From Archivesica marissinica (lineage: Eukaryota; Mollusca; Bivalvia; Venerida; Vesicomyidae): a stretch of 64,000 nt of DNA. Of this stretch, positions 1 to 15,641 are shown one piece after another; position 1 is the stretch's first letter; every line of letters begins with the position of its first letter. The DNA is taken from the NCBI GenBank assembly GCA_014843695.1, contig CM026387.1, positions 82,889,592-82,953,591 of the forward strand, in the 5' to 3' direction. The notes beneath the pieces were generated by a model. The model made no database searches and was not told where the DNA came from. It worked only from the letters and a program-made list of their open reading frames with translations. The translations under genes and the position numbers were made by a program.

Positions 1-3000
1 ATACTTATACAAACTGACAATGACGCACCTTACCAGACATAATATACCAACTGACAATGAAGCATCTTACAAGACATAATTATACCAACTGACAATGAAG
101 CACCTTACCAGACATAATATATACCAACTGACAATGAAGCACCTTACAATACATAATATACCAACTGACAATGAAGCACCTTACCAGACACAATATACCA
201 ACTTTCACCGAAGCACTTTACCAGACATAATATACCAACTGACAATGAAGCACCTTACAAGACATTATATACCAACTGACAATGAAGCACCTTACAAGAC
301 ATAATTATACCAACTGACAATGAAGCACCTTATAAGACATACTATGCCAACTGACAATGAAGCACCTTACCAGACAGAATATACCGACTGCCAATGACGC
401 AACTTACCAGAAAGAATATACCAACTGACAATGAAGCATCTTACAATACTGAATATACCAACTGACAATGAAGCACTTTATTAGAAATAATTATGCCAAT
501 TGACAATGAAGCACCTTACTAGACATAATTATACCAACTGACAATGAAGTACCATACAAGAAAAACTTATACCAACTCAAAATGAAGCACTTTACCAGAC
601 TGAATATACCAACTGACAATGAAGCACGTTACCAGATTGAATATACCAACTGCCAGTGAAGCACCTTACAAGACATAATATTCCAACTGACAATGAAGCA
701 CCTTACCAGATATAATATACCAACTGACAATGAAGCATCTTACAAGACATAATTATACCAACTGACAATGAAGCACCTTACAAGACATAATTATACCAAC
801 TGACAATGAAGCACCTTACCAGACATAATATACCAAATGACAATGAAGCACCTTACAAGACATAATATACCAACTGACAATGAAGCACCTTATCAGACAG
901 AATATACCAACTGCCAATGAAGCAGCTTACCAGACAGAATATACCAACTGACAATGAAGCATCTTATAATACTGAATATACCAACTGACAATGAAGCACT
1001 TTATTAGACATAATTATGCCAACTGACAATGAAGCACCTTACAAGACATAATATTCCAACTGACAATGAAGCACCTTACAAGACATAATATACCAACTGA
1101 CAATGAAGCACCATACAAGACATACTTATACCAACTGACAATGAAGCACCTTACCAGACTGAATATACCAACTGACAATGAAGCACGTTACCAAACTGAA
1201 TATACCAACTGCCAGTGAAGCACCTTACAAGACATAATATACCAACTGACAATGAAGCACCTTACCAGATATAATATACCAACTGACAATGAAGCATCTT
1301 ACAAGACATAATTATACCAACTGACAATGAAGTACCTTACAAGACATAATTATACCAACTGACAATGAAGCACCTTACCAGACATAATATGCCAACTGAC
1401 AATGAAGCACCTTACAAGACATAATATACCAACTGACTTGAAGCCCCATACTATACAGAATATACCAACTGCCAATGAAGCAGCTTACCAGAAGAATATA
1501 CTAACTGACAATGAAGCATCTTATAATACTGAATATACCAACTGACAATGAAGCACTTTATTAGACATAATTATGCCAACTGACAATGAAGCACCTTACA
1601 AGACATAATATACCAACTGACAATGAAGCACCTTACAAGACATAATTATACCAACTGACAATGAAGCACCTTACAAGACATACTTATACCAACTGACAAT
1701 GAAGCACCTTACCAGACTGAATATACCAACTGACAATGAAGCACGTTACCAGACTGAATATACCAACTGCCAGTGAAGCACCTTACAAGACATACTTATA
1801 CCAACTGACAATGAAGCACCTTACCAGACTGAATATACCAACTGACAATGAAGCACCTTACAAGACATAATTATACCAACTGACAATGAAGCACCTTACA
1901 AGACATAATATACCAACTGACAATGAAGCACCTTACAAGACATAATATACCAACTGACAATGAAGCACCTTACAAGACATAATATACCAACTGACAATGA
2001 AGCACCTTACAAGACATAATTATACCAACTGACAATGAAGCACCTTACAAGACATAATATACCAACTGACAATGAAGCACCTTACAAGACATAATATACC
2101 AACTGACAATGAAGCACCTTACAAGACATAATTATACCAACTGACAATGAAGCACCTTACAATACATAATATACCAACTGACAATGAAGCACCTTACCAG
2201 ACAGAATATACCAACTGACAATGAAGCAGCTTACCAGACAGAATATACCAACTGACAATGAAGCATCTTACAATACTGAATATACCAACTGACAATGAAG
2301 CACTTTATTAGACATAATTATGCCAACTGACAATGAAGCACCTTACAAGACATAATATACCAACTGACAATGAAGCACCTTACAAGACATAATTATACCA
2401 ACTGACAATGAAGCACCTTACAAGACATAATATACCAACTGACAATGAAGCACCTTACAAGACATAATATACCAACTGACAATGAAGCACCTTACCAGAC
2501 AGAATATACCAACTGCCAATGAAGCAGCTTACAAGACCGAATATACCAACTGACAATGAAGCATCTTATAATACTGAATATACCAACTGACAATGAAGCA
2601 CTTTATTAGACATAATTATGCCAACTGACAATGAAGCACCTTACAAGACATAATTATACCAACTGACAATGAAGCACCTTACAAGACATACTTATACCAA
2701 CTGACAATGAAGCACCTTACCAGACTGAATATACCAACTGACAATGAAGCCGTTACCAGACTGAATATACCAACTGCAGTGAAGCACCTTACAAGACATA
2801 CTATACAATTGACAATGAAGCACCTTACCAGACATAATATACCAACTGACAATTAAGCACCTTACTAGACATAATTATACCAACTGACAATGAAGCACCA
2901 TACAAGACACATTTATACCAACTGACAATGAAGCACCTTACAAGACATACTTATACCAACTGACAATGAAGCACCTTACCAGACTGAATATACCAACTTA

Positions 3001-6000
3001 CAATGAAGCACGTTACCAGACTGAATATACCAACTGTGTTACAAGACATACTTATACAACTGACAATGAAGCATCTTACCAGACTGAATATACCAACTGA
3101 CAATGACGCACCTTACAAGACATACTTTTACCAACTGACAATGAATCACCTTACCAGACATAATATACCAACTGACAATGAAGCATCTTACAAGACATAA
3201 TTATACCAACTGACAATGAAGCACCTTACCAGACATAATATACCAACTGACAATGAAGCACGTTACTAGACATAATTATACCAACTGAAATGAAGCACCA
3301 TACAAGACACATTTATACCAACTGACAATGAAGCACCTTACCAGACTGAATATACCAACTGATAATGAAGCACGTTACCAGACTGAATATACCAACTGCC
3401 AGTGAAGCACCTTACAAGACATAATATACCAACTGACAATGAAGCACCTTACTAGATATAATATACCAACTGACAATGAAGCACCTTACCAGACATAATA
3501 TACCAAATGACAATGAAGCACCTTACAAGACATAATATACCAACTGACAATGAAGCACCTTATCAGACAGAATATACCAACTGCCAATGAAGCAGCTTAC
3601 CAGACAGAATATACCAACTGACAATGAAGCATCTTATAATACTGAATATACCAACTGACAATGAAGCACTTTATTAGACATAATTATGCCAACTGACAAT
3701 GAAGCACCTTACAAGACAAAATTATACCAACTGACAATGAAGCACCATACAAGACATACTTATACCAACTGACAATGAAGCACCTTACCAGACTGAATAT
3801 ACCAACTGACAATGAAGCACTTTACCAAACTGAATATACCAACTGCCAGTGAAGCACCTTACAAGACATAATATACCAACTGACAATGAAGCACCTTACC
3901 AGATATAATATACCAACTGACAATGAAGCATCTTACAAGACATAATTATACCAACTGACAATGAAGTACCTTACAAGACATAATTATACCAACTGACAAT
4001 GAAGCACCTTACCAGACATAATATGCCAACTGACAATGAAGCACCTTACAAGACATAATATACCAACTGACTATGAAGCCCCATACTATACAGAATATAC
4101 CAACTGCCAATGAAGCAGCTTACCAGACAGAATATACTAACTGACAATGAAGCATCTTATAATACTGAATATACCAACTGACAATGAAGCACTTTATTAG
4201 ACATAATTATGCCAACTGACAATGAAGCACCTTATAAGACATAATGTACCAACTGACAATGAAGCAACTTACAAGACATAATTATACCAACTGATAATGA
4301 AGCACCTTACAAGACATACTTATACCAACTGACAATGAAGCACCTTACCAGACTGAATATACCAACTGACAATGAAGCACGTTACCAGACTGAATATACC
4401 AACTGCCAGTGAAGCACCTTACAAGACATACTTATACCAACTGACAATGAAGCACCTTACCAGACTGAATATACCAACTGACAATGAAGCACCTTACAAG
4501 ACATACTTATACCAACTGACAATGAAGCACCTTACCAGACATAATATACCAACTGACAATGAAGTATCTTACAAGACATAATATACCAACTGACAATGAA
4601 GCACCTTACCAGACATAATATACCAACTGACAATGAAGCACCTTACAAGACATAATATACCAACTGACACTGAAGCACCTTACAAGATATAATTATACCA
4701 ACTGACAATGAAGCACCTTACAATACATAAAATACCAACTGACAATGAAGCACCTTACAAGATATAATATACCAATTGACAATGAAGCACCTTACAATAC
4801 ATAATTATACCAACTGACAATGAAGAACCTTATAATACATACTATACCAACTGACAATGAAGCACCTTACCAGACAGAATATACCAACTGCCAATGACGC
4901 AGCTTACCAGACAGAATATACCAACTGACAATGAAGCATCTTACAATACTGAATATACCAACTGACAATGAAGCACTTTATTAGACATAATTATGCCAAT
5001 TGACAATGAAGCACCTTACAAGACATAATATACCAACTGACAATGAAGCACCTTACAAGACATCATTATACCAATTGACAATGAAGCACCTTACCAGACA
5101 TAATATACCAACTGACAATGAAGTACCTTACAAGACATAATATACCAACTGACAATGAAACCCCTTACCAGACAGAATATACCAACTGCCAATGAAGCAG
5201 CTTACAAGACCGAATATACCAACTGACAATGAAGCATCCTATAATACTGAATATACCAACTGACAATGAAGCACTTTATTAGACATAATTATGCCAACTG
5301 ACAATGAAGCACCTTACAAGACATAATTATACCAACTGACAATGAAACCCCTTACAAGACATACTTATACCAACTGACAATGAAGCACCTTACCAGACTG
5401 AATATACCAACTGACAATGAAGCGCGTTACCAGACTGAATATACCAACTGCTAGTGAAGCACCTTACAAGACATACTTATAACAATTGACAATGAAGCAC
5501 CTTACTAGACATAATATACCAACTGACAATTAAGCACCTTACTAGACATAATTATACCAACTGACAATGAAGCACCATACAAGACACATTTATACCAACT
5601 GACAATGAAGCACCTTACAAGACATACTTATACCAACTGACAATGAAGCACCTTACCAGACTGAATATACCAACTTACAATGAAGCACGTTACCAGACTG
5701 AATATACCAACTGCTAGTGAAGCACCTTACAAGACATACTTATAACAACTGACAATGAAGCATCTTACCAGACTGAATATACCAACTGACAATGACGCAC
5801 CTTACAAGACATACTTTTACCAACTGACAATGAATCACCTTACCAGACATACTATACCAACTGACAATGAAGCATCTTACAAGACATAATTATACCAATT
5901 GACAATGAAGCACCTTACCAGACATAATATACCAACTGACAATTAAGCACGTTACTAGACATAATTATACCAACTGAAATGAAGCACCATACAAGACACA

Positions 6001-9000
6001 TTTATACCAACTGACAATGAAGCACCTTACCAGACTGAATATACCAACTGATAATGAAGCACGTTACCAGACTGAATATACCAACTGCCAGTGAAGCACC
6101 TTACAAGACATAATATACCAACTGACAATGAAGCACCTTACTAGATATAATATACCAACTGACAATGAAGCACCTTACAAGACATAATATACCAACTGAC
6201 AATGAAGCACCTTACCAGACAGAATATACCAACTGCCCATGAAGCAGCTTACCAGACAAAATATACCAACTGACAGTGAAGCATCTTATAATACTGAATA
6301 TACCAACTGACAATGAAGCACTTTATTGGACATAATTATGCCAACTGACAATGAAGCACCTTACAAGAAATAATATACCAACTGACAATGAAGCACCTTA
6401 CACGACATAATTATGCCAACTGACAATGAAGCACCATACAAGACATACATATACCAACTGACAATGAAGCACCTTACCAGACTGAATATACCAACTGACA
6501 ATGAGGCACGTTACCAGACTGAATATACCAACTGCCAGTGAAGCACCTTCCAGACATAATATACCAACTGACAATGAAGCACCTTACAAGACATAATATA
6601 CCAACTGACAATTAAGCTTCTTACAAGACATAATTATACCAACTGACAATGAAGCACCTTTCAAGACATAAATATACCAACTGACAATGAAGCACCTTAC
6701 AAGACATAATATACCAATTGACTATGAAGCCCCATGCCAGACAGAATATACCTACTGCCAATGAAGCAGCTTACCAGAGAGAATATACCAACTGACAATG
6801 AAGCATCTTATAATACTGAATATACCAACTGACAATGAAGTAATTTATTAGACATAATTATGCCAACTGACAATGAAGCACCTTATAAGAAATAATATAC
6901 CAACTGACAATGAAGCACCTTACAAGACATAATTATACCAACTGACAATGAAGCACCTTACAAGACATACTTATACCAATTGACAATGAAGCACCTTACC
7001 AGACTGAATATACCAACTGACAATGAAGCACGTTACCAGATTTAATATACCAACTGCCAGTGAAGCACCTTACAAGACATACTTATACCAACTGACAATG
7101 AAGCACCTTACCAGACATAATATATCAACTGACAATGAAGCATCTTACAAGACATAATTATACCAACTAACAATGATGCACCTTACCAGACATAATATAC
7201 CAACTGTCAACGAAGCAGTTTACCAGACAGAATATACAAACTGTCAATGACGCAGCTTACCAAACAGAATATACCAACTGTCAATGAAGCAGCTTACGAG
7301 ACAGAATATACCAACGGTCAATGAAGCAGCTTACCAGACAGAATATACAAACTGTCAATGAAGCAGCTTACCAGACAGAATATACAAACTGTCAATGAAG
7401 CGTCTTACCAGACAGAATATACCAACTGATAATGTAGCAGCTTACCAGACAGAGTATACCAACTGTCAATGAAGCAGCTTACCAGACAGAATATACCAAC
7501 TGAAAATGAAGCATCTTACAATACTGAATATACCAACTGACAATGAAACACTTTGTTAGACATAATTATGCCAACGGACAATGAAGCACCTTACAAGACA
7601 TACTTATACCAACTAACAATGAAGCACCTTACAAGATATAATATACCAACTGACGATGAAGCACCTTACAAGACATAATATACCAACTGACAAGAAGCTC
7701 ATTACAAGACATAATTATACAAATTGACAATGAAGCACATTACAATAAATACTTATACCAACTAACAATGAAGCATCTTATCAGACTGAATATTCCAACT
7801 GACAATGACGCACGTTACCATACTGAATATACCAACTGCCAGTGAAGCACCTTACAAGTCATCATATACCAACTGACAATGAAGCACCTTACCAAACATA
7901 ATATACCAACTGAAAATGAAGCATCTCACAAGACATAATTATACCAACTGACAATGAAGCACCTTACAAGACATAATTATACCAACTGACAATGAAGCAA
8001 CTTACAATACAAAATTATACCAACTGACAGTCAAGCACCTTACAATACATCATTTACCAACTGTCAACGTAGCAGCTTACCAGACAGAATATACCAACTG
8101 TCAATGAAGCAGCTATCCAGACAGAATATACCAACTGTCAATGAAGCATCTTACCAGACAGAATATACTAACTGTCAATGAAGCAGCTGACCAGAGAGAA
8201 TATACCAACTGAAAATGAAGCACAATACTAGACAGAATATACTAACTGACAATGACGCATCTTACAATACTGAATATAACAACTGACAATGAAGCAGCTT
8301 ACAAGACATAATTATACCAACTGAAAATGAAGCATCTTACCAGACAGAATATACCAACTGACAATGAAGCATCTTATAATACTGAATATACCAACTGACA
8401 ATGAAGCACGTTATTAGACATAATTATGTCAACTGACAATGAAGCACCTTACCAGACTGAATATACCAACTGACAATGAAGCACGTTACCAGACTTAATA
8501 TACCAACTGCCAGTGAAGCATCTTACAAGACATACTTATACCAACTGACAATGAAGCACCTTACCAGACTGAATATACCAACTGACAATGAAGCACCTTA
8601 CAAGACATAATATACCAACTGACAATGAAGCATTTTACAAGACATAATTATACCAACTGGCAATGATGCACCTTACCAGACATAATATACCAACTGACAA
8701 TGAAGCACCTTACAAGACATAATATACCAACTGACAATGAAGCACCTTACCAGACACAATATACCAACTGTCAACGAAGCACTCTACCAGATATAATATA
8801 CCAAATGACAATGAAGCACCTTACAAGACATACTTATACCAACTGACAATGAAGCACGTTACCAGACTGAATATACCAACTGCCAGTGATGCACCTTACA
8901 AGACATATTTATACCAACTGACAATGAAGCACGTTACCATACTGAAAATACCAACTGCCAGTGAAGCACCTTACAAGTCATCATATACCAACTGACAATG

Positions 9001-12000
9001 AAGCACCTTACCAGACATAATATACCAACTGAAAATGAAGCACCTTACAAGACATAATTATACCAACTGACAATGAAGCACCTTACAAGACATATTTATA
9101 CCAACTGACAATGAAGCACGTTACCAGACTGAATATACCAACTGCCAGTGAAGCACCTTACAAGACAGAATATACCAACTGACAATGAAGCATCTTATAA
9201 TACTGAATATACCAACTGACAATGAAGTACTTTATTAGACATAATTATGCCAACTTACAATGAAGCACCTTACAAGACATAATTATACCAACTGACAATG
9301 AAGCACCATACAAGACATACTTATACCAAATGACAATGAAGCACGTTACTAGACTGAATATAACAACTGCCAGTGAAGCACCTTACAATACTTATTTATA
9401 CCAACTGTCAACGAAGCAGCTTACCAGACAGAATATACAAACTGTCAATGACGCAGCTTACCAAACAGAATATACCAACTGTCAATGAAGCAGCTTACGA
9501 GGCAGAATATACCAACGGTCAATGAAGCAGCTTACCAGACAGAATATACAAACTGTCAATGAAGCAGCTTACCAGACAGAATATACCAACTAACAATGAA
9601 GCACCTTACAATATATAATATACCAACTGACAATGAAGCACCTTACAAGACATAACATACCAACTGACAATGAAGCTCATTACAATACATAATTATACCA
9701 ACTGACAATGAAGCACATTACAATACATACGTATACCAACTGACAATGAAGCACCTTACCAGACTGAATATTCCAACTGACAATGAAGCACGTTACCAGA
9801 CTGAATATACCAACTGCCAGTGAAGCACCTTACAAGACATAATATACCAACTGACAATGAAGCATCTTACCAGATATAATATACAAACTGACAATGAAGC
9901 ATCTTACAAGACATAATTATACCAACTGACAATGAAGCACCTTACAAGACATAATTATACCAACTGACAATGAAGCACCTTACCAGACATAATATACCAA
10001 CTGACAATGAAGCACATTACAATACATAATATACCAACTGACAATGAAGCACCTTACCAGACAGAATATACCAACTGCCAATGAAGCAGCTTACCAGACA
10101 GAATATACCAACTGACACTGACGCATCTTATAATACTGAATATACGAACTGACAATGAAGCACTTTATTAGACATAATTATGCCAACTTACAATGAAGCA
10201 CCTTACAAGACATACTTATACCAACTGACAATGAAGCACGTTACCAGATTGAATATAACAACTGCCAGTGAAGCACCTTACAAGACATATTTATACCAAC
10301 TGTCAACGAATGCAGCTTACCAGACAGAATATACAAACTGTCAATGACGCAGCTTACCAAACAGAATATACCAACTGTCAATGAAGCAGCTTACGAGACA
10401 GAATATACCAACGGTCAATGAAGCAGCTTACCAGACAGAATATACAAACTGTCAATGAAGCAGCTTACCTGACAGAATATACCAACTGTCAATGAAGCAG
10501 CTTACCAGACAGAATATACAAACTGTCAATGAAGCAGCTTACCAGACAGAATATACCAACTGTGAACGAAGCAGTTTACCAGACAGAGTATACCAACTGT
10601 CAATGAAGCAGCTTACCAGACAGAATATACCAACTGACACTGAAGCAACTTACAATACTGAATATACCAACTGACAATGAAGCACTTTGTTAGACATAAT
10701 TATGCCAACGGACAATGAAGCACCTTACAAGACATACTTATACCAACTAACAATGAAGCACCTTACAAGATATAATATACCAACTGTCAATGAAGCACCT
10801 TACAAGACATAATATACCAACTGACAATGAAGCTCATTACAAGACATAATTATACCAACTGACAAAGAAGCACATTACAAGACATACTTATACCATCTGA
10901 CAATGAAGCACCTTACCAGACTGAATATTCCAACTGACAATGAAGCATGTTACCATACTGAATATACCAACTGCCAGTGAAGCACCTTACAAGTCATAAT
11001 ATACCAACTGACAATGAAGCACCTTACTAGACATAATATACGAACTGAAAATGAAGCACCTTACAAGACTTAATTATACCAACTGACAATGAAGCACCTT
11101 ACAATATATAATTATACCAACTGACAGTGAAGCACCTTACAATACATAATATACCAACTGACAATGAAGCACCTTACCAGATAGAATATACCAACTGTCA
11201 ACGAAGCAGCTTACCAGACAGAATATACCAACTGTCAATGAAGCAGCTATCCAGACAGAATATACCAACAGTCAATGAAGCATCTTACCAGACAGAATAT
11301 ACCAACTGTCAATGAAGCAGCTGACCAGAGAGAATATACCAACTGAAAATGAAACACAATACTAGACAGAATATACTAACTGACAATGAAGCATCTTACA
11401 ATACTGAATATAACAACTGACAATGAAGCAGCTTACAAGACATAATTATACCAACTGACAATGAAGCATCTTACCAGACAGAATATACCAACTGTCAATT
11501 AAGCATCTTACCAGACATAATATACCAACTGACAATGAAGCACCTTACCAGACATAATATACCAACTGACAATGAAGCACCTTACAAGACATAATATACC
11601 AACTGCCAATGAAGCATCTTATAATACTGAATATACCAACTGACAATGAAGCACTTTATTAGACATAATTATGCCAACTAACAATGAAGCACCTTACAAG
11701 ACATAATTATACCAACTGACAATGAAGCACCATACAAGACATACTTATACCAACTGACAATGAAGCATCTTACCAGACTGAATATACCAACTGACAATGA
11801 AGCACCTTACAAGACATAATATACCAACTGACAATGAAGCACCTTACAATACATAATTATACAAACTGACAATGAAGCACCTTACCAGACACAATATACC
11901 AACTGTCAACGAAGCAGCTTACCAGACAGAATATACAAACTGTCAATGACGCAGCTTACCAAACAGAATATACCAACTGTCAATGAAGCAGCTTACGAGA

Positions 12001-13230
12001 CAGAATATACCAACGGTCAATGAAGCAGCTTACCAGACAGAATATACAAACTGTCAATGAAGCAGCTTACCAAACATAATATACCAACTGTCAATGAAGC
12101 AGCTTACCAGACAGAATATACAAACTGTCAATGAAGCAGCTTACCAGACAGAATATACAAACTGTCAATGAAGCAGCTTACCAGACAGAATATACCAACT
12201 GTCAATGAAGCAGTTTACCAGACAGAGTATACCAACTGTCAATGAAGCAGCTTACCAGACAGAATATACCAACTGACAATGAAGCATCTTACAATACTGA
12301 ATATACTAACTGACAATGAAGCACTTTGTTAGACATAGTTATGCCAACGGACAATGAAGCACCTTACAAGACATACTTATACCAACTAACAATGAAGCAC
12401 CTTACAAGATATAATATACCAACTGACAATGAAGCACCTTACAAGACATACTTATACCAACTAACAATGAAGCACCTTACAAGATATAATATACCAACTG
12501 ACAATGAAGCACCTTACAAGACATAATATACCAACTGACAATGAAGCTCATTACAAGACATAATTATACCAACTGACAAAGAAGCACATTACAAGACATA
12601 CTTATACCATCTGACAATGAAGCACCTTACCAGACTGAATATTCCAACTGACAATGAAGCACGTTACCATATTGAATATACCAAATGCCAGCACCTTACA
12701 AGTCATAATATACCAACTGACAATGAAGCACCTTACTAGACATAATATACGAACTGAAAATGAAGCACCTTACAAGACATAATTATACCAACTGACAATG
12801 AAGCACATTACAATACATAATTATACCAACTGACAGTGAAGCACCTTACAATACATAATATACCAACTGACAATGAAGCACCTTACCAGACAGAATATAC
12901 CAACTGTCAACGAAGCAGCTTACCAGACAGAATATACCAACTGTCAATGAAGCAGCTATCCAGACAGAATATACCAACTGTCAATGAAGCATCTTACCAG
13001 ACAGAATATACCAACTGTCAATGAAGCAGCTGACCAGAGAGAATATACCAACTGAAAATGAAGCACAATACTAGACAGAATATACTAACTGACAATGAAG
13101 CAGCTGACCAGACAGAGTATACCAACTGACAATGAAGCAGCTTACCAGACAGAATATACCAACTGCCAATGAAGCAGCTTACCAGACAGAATATACCAAC
13201 TGACAATGAAGCATCTTACAATACTGAAGA
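1..13230. repeat. 13.2-kb minisatellite array, 37-39 bp unit, with higher-order repeats
   Basis: The whole left fifth of the window is one tandem array of roughly 350 units. The core of each unit reads ACCAACTGACAATGAAGCAC and is followed by CTTACMAGACATAATAT with small indels. Left of about 7190 the commonest form has CTGACAATGAAGCACC. Right of it many units have CTGTCAATGAAGCAGC. Marker variants recur at long intervals, showing higher-order structure (see findings). Short open frames in it (60-70 codons) are by-products of the repeat: a 37-bp unit changes frame every copy, and no codon bias or domain is visible. It lies upstream of the receptor gene on the + strand. Confidence 0.97.
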
Positions 13231-13399
13231 ACTAGTCTAATATATCAGCACTTAATATATACTATAGTATCTCATTCATTCTCTTGATATATTTCCACTG
13301 TGAAACTCCAATAATAATAGATAACGTCAACTTTTTACTTCATGTAGCAGATACAATCTCGTATGATGGCATTGTTAACGTTCCATGTTGCACGGGTTA

Positions 13400-13625
13400 C
13401 AATACTCCCATGGAGCCTCCATGCCGTTTGCTTCAGATTATTTGCCTCTCATCGCGGCAAGTTCGAATATCACTGGGGTGTCTAATTGTTTCAATTGTGG
13501 ACGCTTTTCAGCTGTCTTTAGGAAGTTCGGTGGTTATAACGGCGTGCTTGTTCATGCCTGAAATATTGATTGGAGGGCGACTGCTCTCTTCCTCTACCAA
13601 TAATAGCAGGAGAATCACTATAATA
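13400..13625 (+). mobile_element. SINE relic, local family C
   Basis: Degenerate copy of the repeat seen better at 28600, 38105, 46528 and 48390. Shared landmarks are a GTTCGAAT box, a GTTCGGTGGTT stretch, GCCTGAAATATTGATTGG and TCTTCCTCTACCA. The tRNA-like head is badly eroded. The 136-codon open frame over this region (13284-13694) has no recognisable domain, so I do not treat it as a gene. Confidence 0.6.
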
Positions 13626-13699
13626 ATAAGCTTTTGTGGTTCTACATGCTACTCCAAAAACAAATACAATACAACCACATTAGCCATGCAGTAGTATGA

Positions 13700-14185
13700 A
13701 CACTGGAACATTAGAATGAGCTTCTTTTTTGATAAACAGTAGCAATGTGTCAATCACGATAGCAATTAGCGAGTCAAATTACTATTGTTTGTTTGAACTA
13801 TTATTATTATCTCTCAGCATTGTCAAATATGTATGCAGTTGCATTGCTATCATAATAGAATAAAATGAGATACACACGTCTATAGTGTAGCGCATGAGTA
13901 TATGCGGCTTATTACATTTGACATCGATTCCAAGCAAGTGGGTTATGGAGATAATAGTTATCTAATATGAATCTCGGGTTTCTTTGTATTTTATTGAATT
14001 AGTTTAAGACTAATTAGAGAATAGACATGTGCCATGCACACTACATTTCTACAATGTATATCGCACATGCTTAGTTATTTATCTTTGTATAACTTTAGAT
14101 TTCAATGTCCATCATATGATTCACTTTAATTCTTGACACAGAATTCCATTAGCAATAAATAACGCGATCATTACACTTCAAGTAG
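13700..14185. other. AT-rich spacer, nothing recognised
   Basis: No open frame with a recognisable domain, no array and no SINE head was seen on either strand. Confidence 0.5.
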
Positions 14186-14189
14186 CCAA

Positions 14190-14302
14190 TAAAAGAACGT
14201 ACGGTGCTAGTACAGATGTATGATGTGACAAAGGCTACGATGCATCCACATAAGTCATATATTGCCTAGATACTGGCACATGGGATGCAGCTACTTGCGT
14301 GT
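14190..14302 (+). pseudogene. decayed sushi (CCP) domain exon
   Basis: Read from the TGT at 14224, the frame gives CDKGY, then CLDTGTWD, then a final Cys at 14296. This is the second half of a sushi/CCP domain: Cys, Gly-Tyr, Cys, Gly-x-Trp, Cys with normal spacing. Two in-frame stops (TGA just before 14224, and TAA after DAST) break it, and no clean splice site borders it. It lies 1.2 kb upstream of the first readable receptor exon, in the same orientation. It may be a lost extracellular module of that gene or an unrelated duplicated exon. The domain match is judged by eye from the family pattern. Confidence 0.55.
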
Positions 14303-14639
14303 TTATGATCAAAGGACGCATCTTCACACGATTGCGGTGTCGCGGTTTCATTGAAGAATAAATAATGACCCCGCTTATGACCAAAGTACCTACCTACCTC
14401 ACATTCCTGCGGTTATGGGTGGGAGTGACACGTTGTATGGCACGTGTTATGTCGCGTATTAAGCATGAACATAGTAATGCTAATATAAATCATTCTATAT
14501 TACTTAGAGCTCTTATCCCATACATCTTCCATGTACCTCAATTCGTCAATAGCTTCCCTGTTGTAAATTATGAAAACATGTTTGACTATTTTACACAATC
14601 ACCCGCTGCCTCAGCAATAGCACCATTATCATAAGGTCA

Positions 14640-15370
14640 TAATCATCAAACCGTCATCATCATAACTGTCCTCATCATAACCGTCATCATCATAACCACC
14701 ATCATCATAACCGCCATCATCATAACCACCATCATCATAACCGCCATCATCATAACCGCCATCATCATAACCGCCATCATCATAACTATCATCATCATAA
14801 CCGCCATTATCATAACCGCCATCATCATAACCGCCATCATCATAACCGCCATCCTCATAACTATCGTCATCATAACCGCCATCATCATAACCGACATCAT
14901 CATAACCGTCATCATCATAACCGTCATCATCATAACCGCCATCATCATAACCGCCATCATCATAACCGCCATCATCATGACTATCATCATCATAACCGCC
15001 ATCATCATAACCGCCATCATCATAACTGCCATCATCATAACCGCCATCATCATAACCATCATCACCATAACCACCATCATCATAACCACCATCATCATAA
15101 CCACCATCATCATAACCATCATCATCATAACCGCCATCATCATAACCGTCATCATCATAACCATCATCATCATAACCACCATCATAATAACCGTCATCAT
15201 CATAACTATCATCTTTATAACCGCCATCATCATAACCGTCATCATCAGAACCACCATCATAATAACCATAGATATCACACTAACAATCACCATTATCATC
15301 ATCGTCAACGTCGTCATCATCATTGTCATTATCACCATCGACGTCATCATCATCGTCATCGTCGTGACAG
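14640..15370. repeat. 15-bp array (CATCATCATAACCGC) grading into ATC microsatellite
   Basis: About 40 copies of CATCATCATAACCGC with A/G/T variants at the CCGC end, then imperfect (ATC)n and (GTC)n to 15370. Because 15 is a multiple of 3, long low-complexity frames stay open on both strands (runs of MMMAV or IIITA). These are repeat by-products, not proteins. Confidence 0.95.
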
Positions 15371-15499
15371 AACTTGCCATTTTAGGCAAAAGAAGGACGA
15401 TTCCGCCGCCATTGTGAACATTTTGAATTGCATAAATCATACCTGTAAGTAATATACTAGAAAACTGTTAGCTTGATTTGTTGTCGTCTATACTTACAG

Positions 15500-15641
15500 C
15501 CGAGTGCCCGTCAGACACTACGGACGATCCGACATACGGGACATTTGTATGGCCTTCAACTTTAACTGGAAACGTTTCATATATAAAATGTCCACATCAA
15601 CAGTCGGACAGTTCAGCAGTGAAATTTGCCTCCAGAATCTG
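15500..15641 (+). CDS. aGPCR exon 1 (visible): HRM domain, first half
   Basis: Acceptor TTACAG ends at 15499 and donor GTATGG starts at 15642. The frame gives AECPSD, then YGTFVWPSTLTGN, IKCP and ASRI. This is the hormone-receptor motif pattern (Cys-Pro, Gly-x-x-Trp-Pro-x-Thr, Gly, Cys-Pro). The exon ends with TG, and the T opening exon 2 completes a Cys codon, which is the expected HRM cysteine. The first two bases (CC) complete a codon from a missing upstream exon. Confidence 0.9.

Noticed and set aside
95..13206. Repeated short frames such as MKHLTRHNIPTDNEA
   Set aside because: Produced by the 37-bp array. The unit is not a multiple of 3 and frames end within three or four units.
1..13230. 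CRISPR array
   Set aside because: Units are contiguous with no unique spacers, and the window is eukaryotic.
13284..13694. 136-codon frame as a gene
   Set aside because: It overlaps an eroded family C SINE and shows no domain.
14646..15440. 264-codon Met/Val-rich frame on the - strand
   Set aside because: Low-complexity translation of the 15-bp array.
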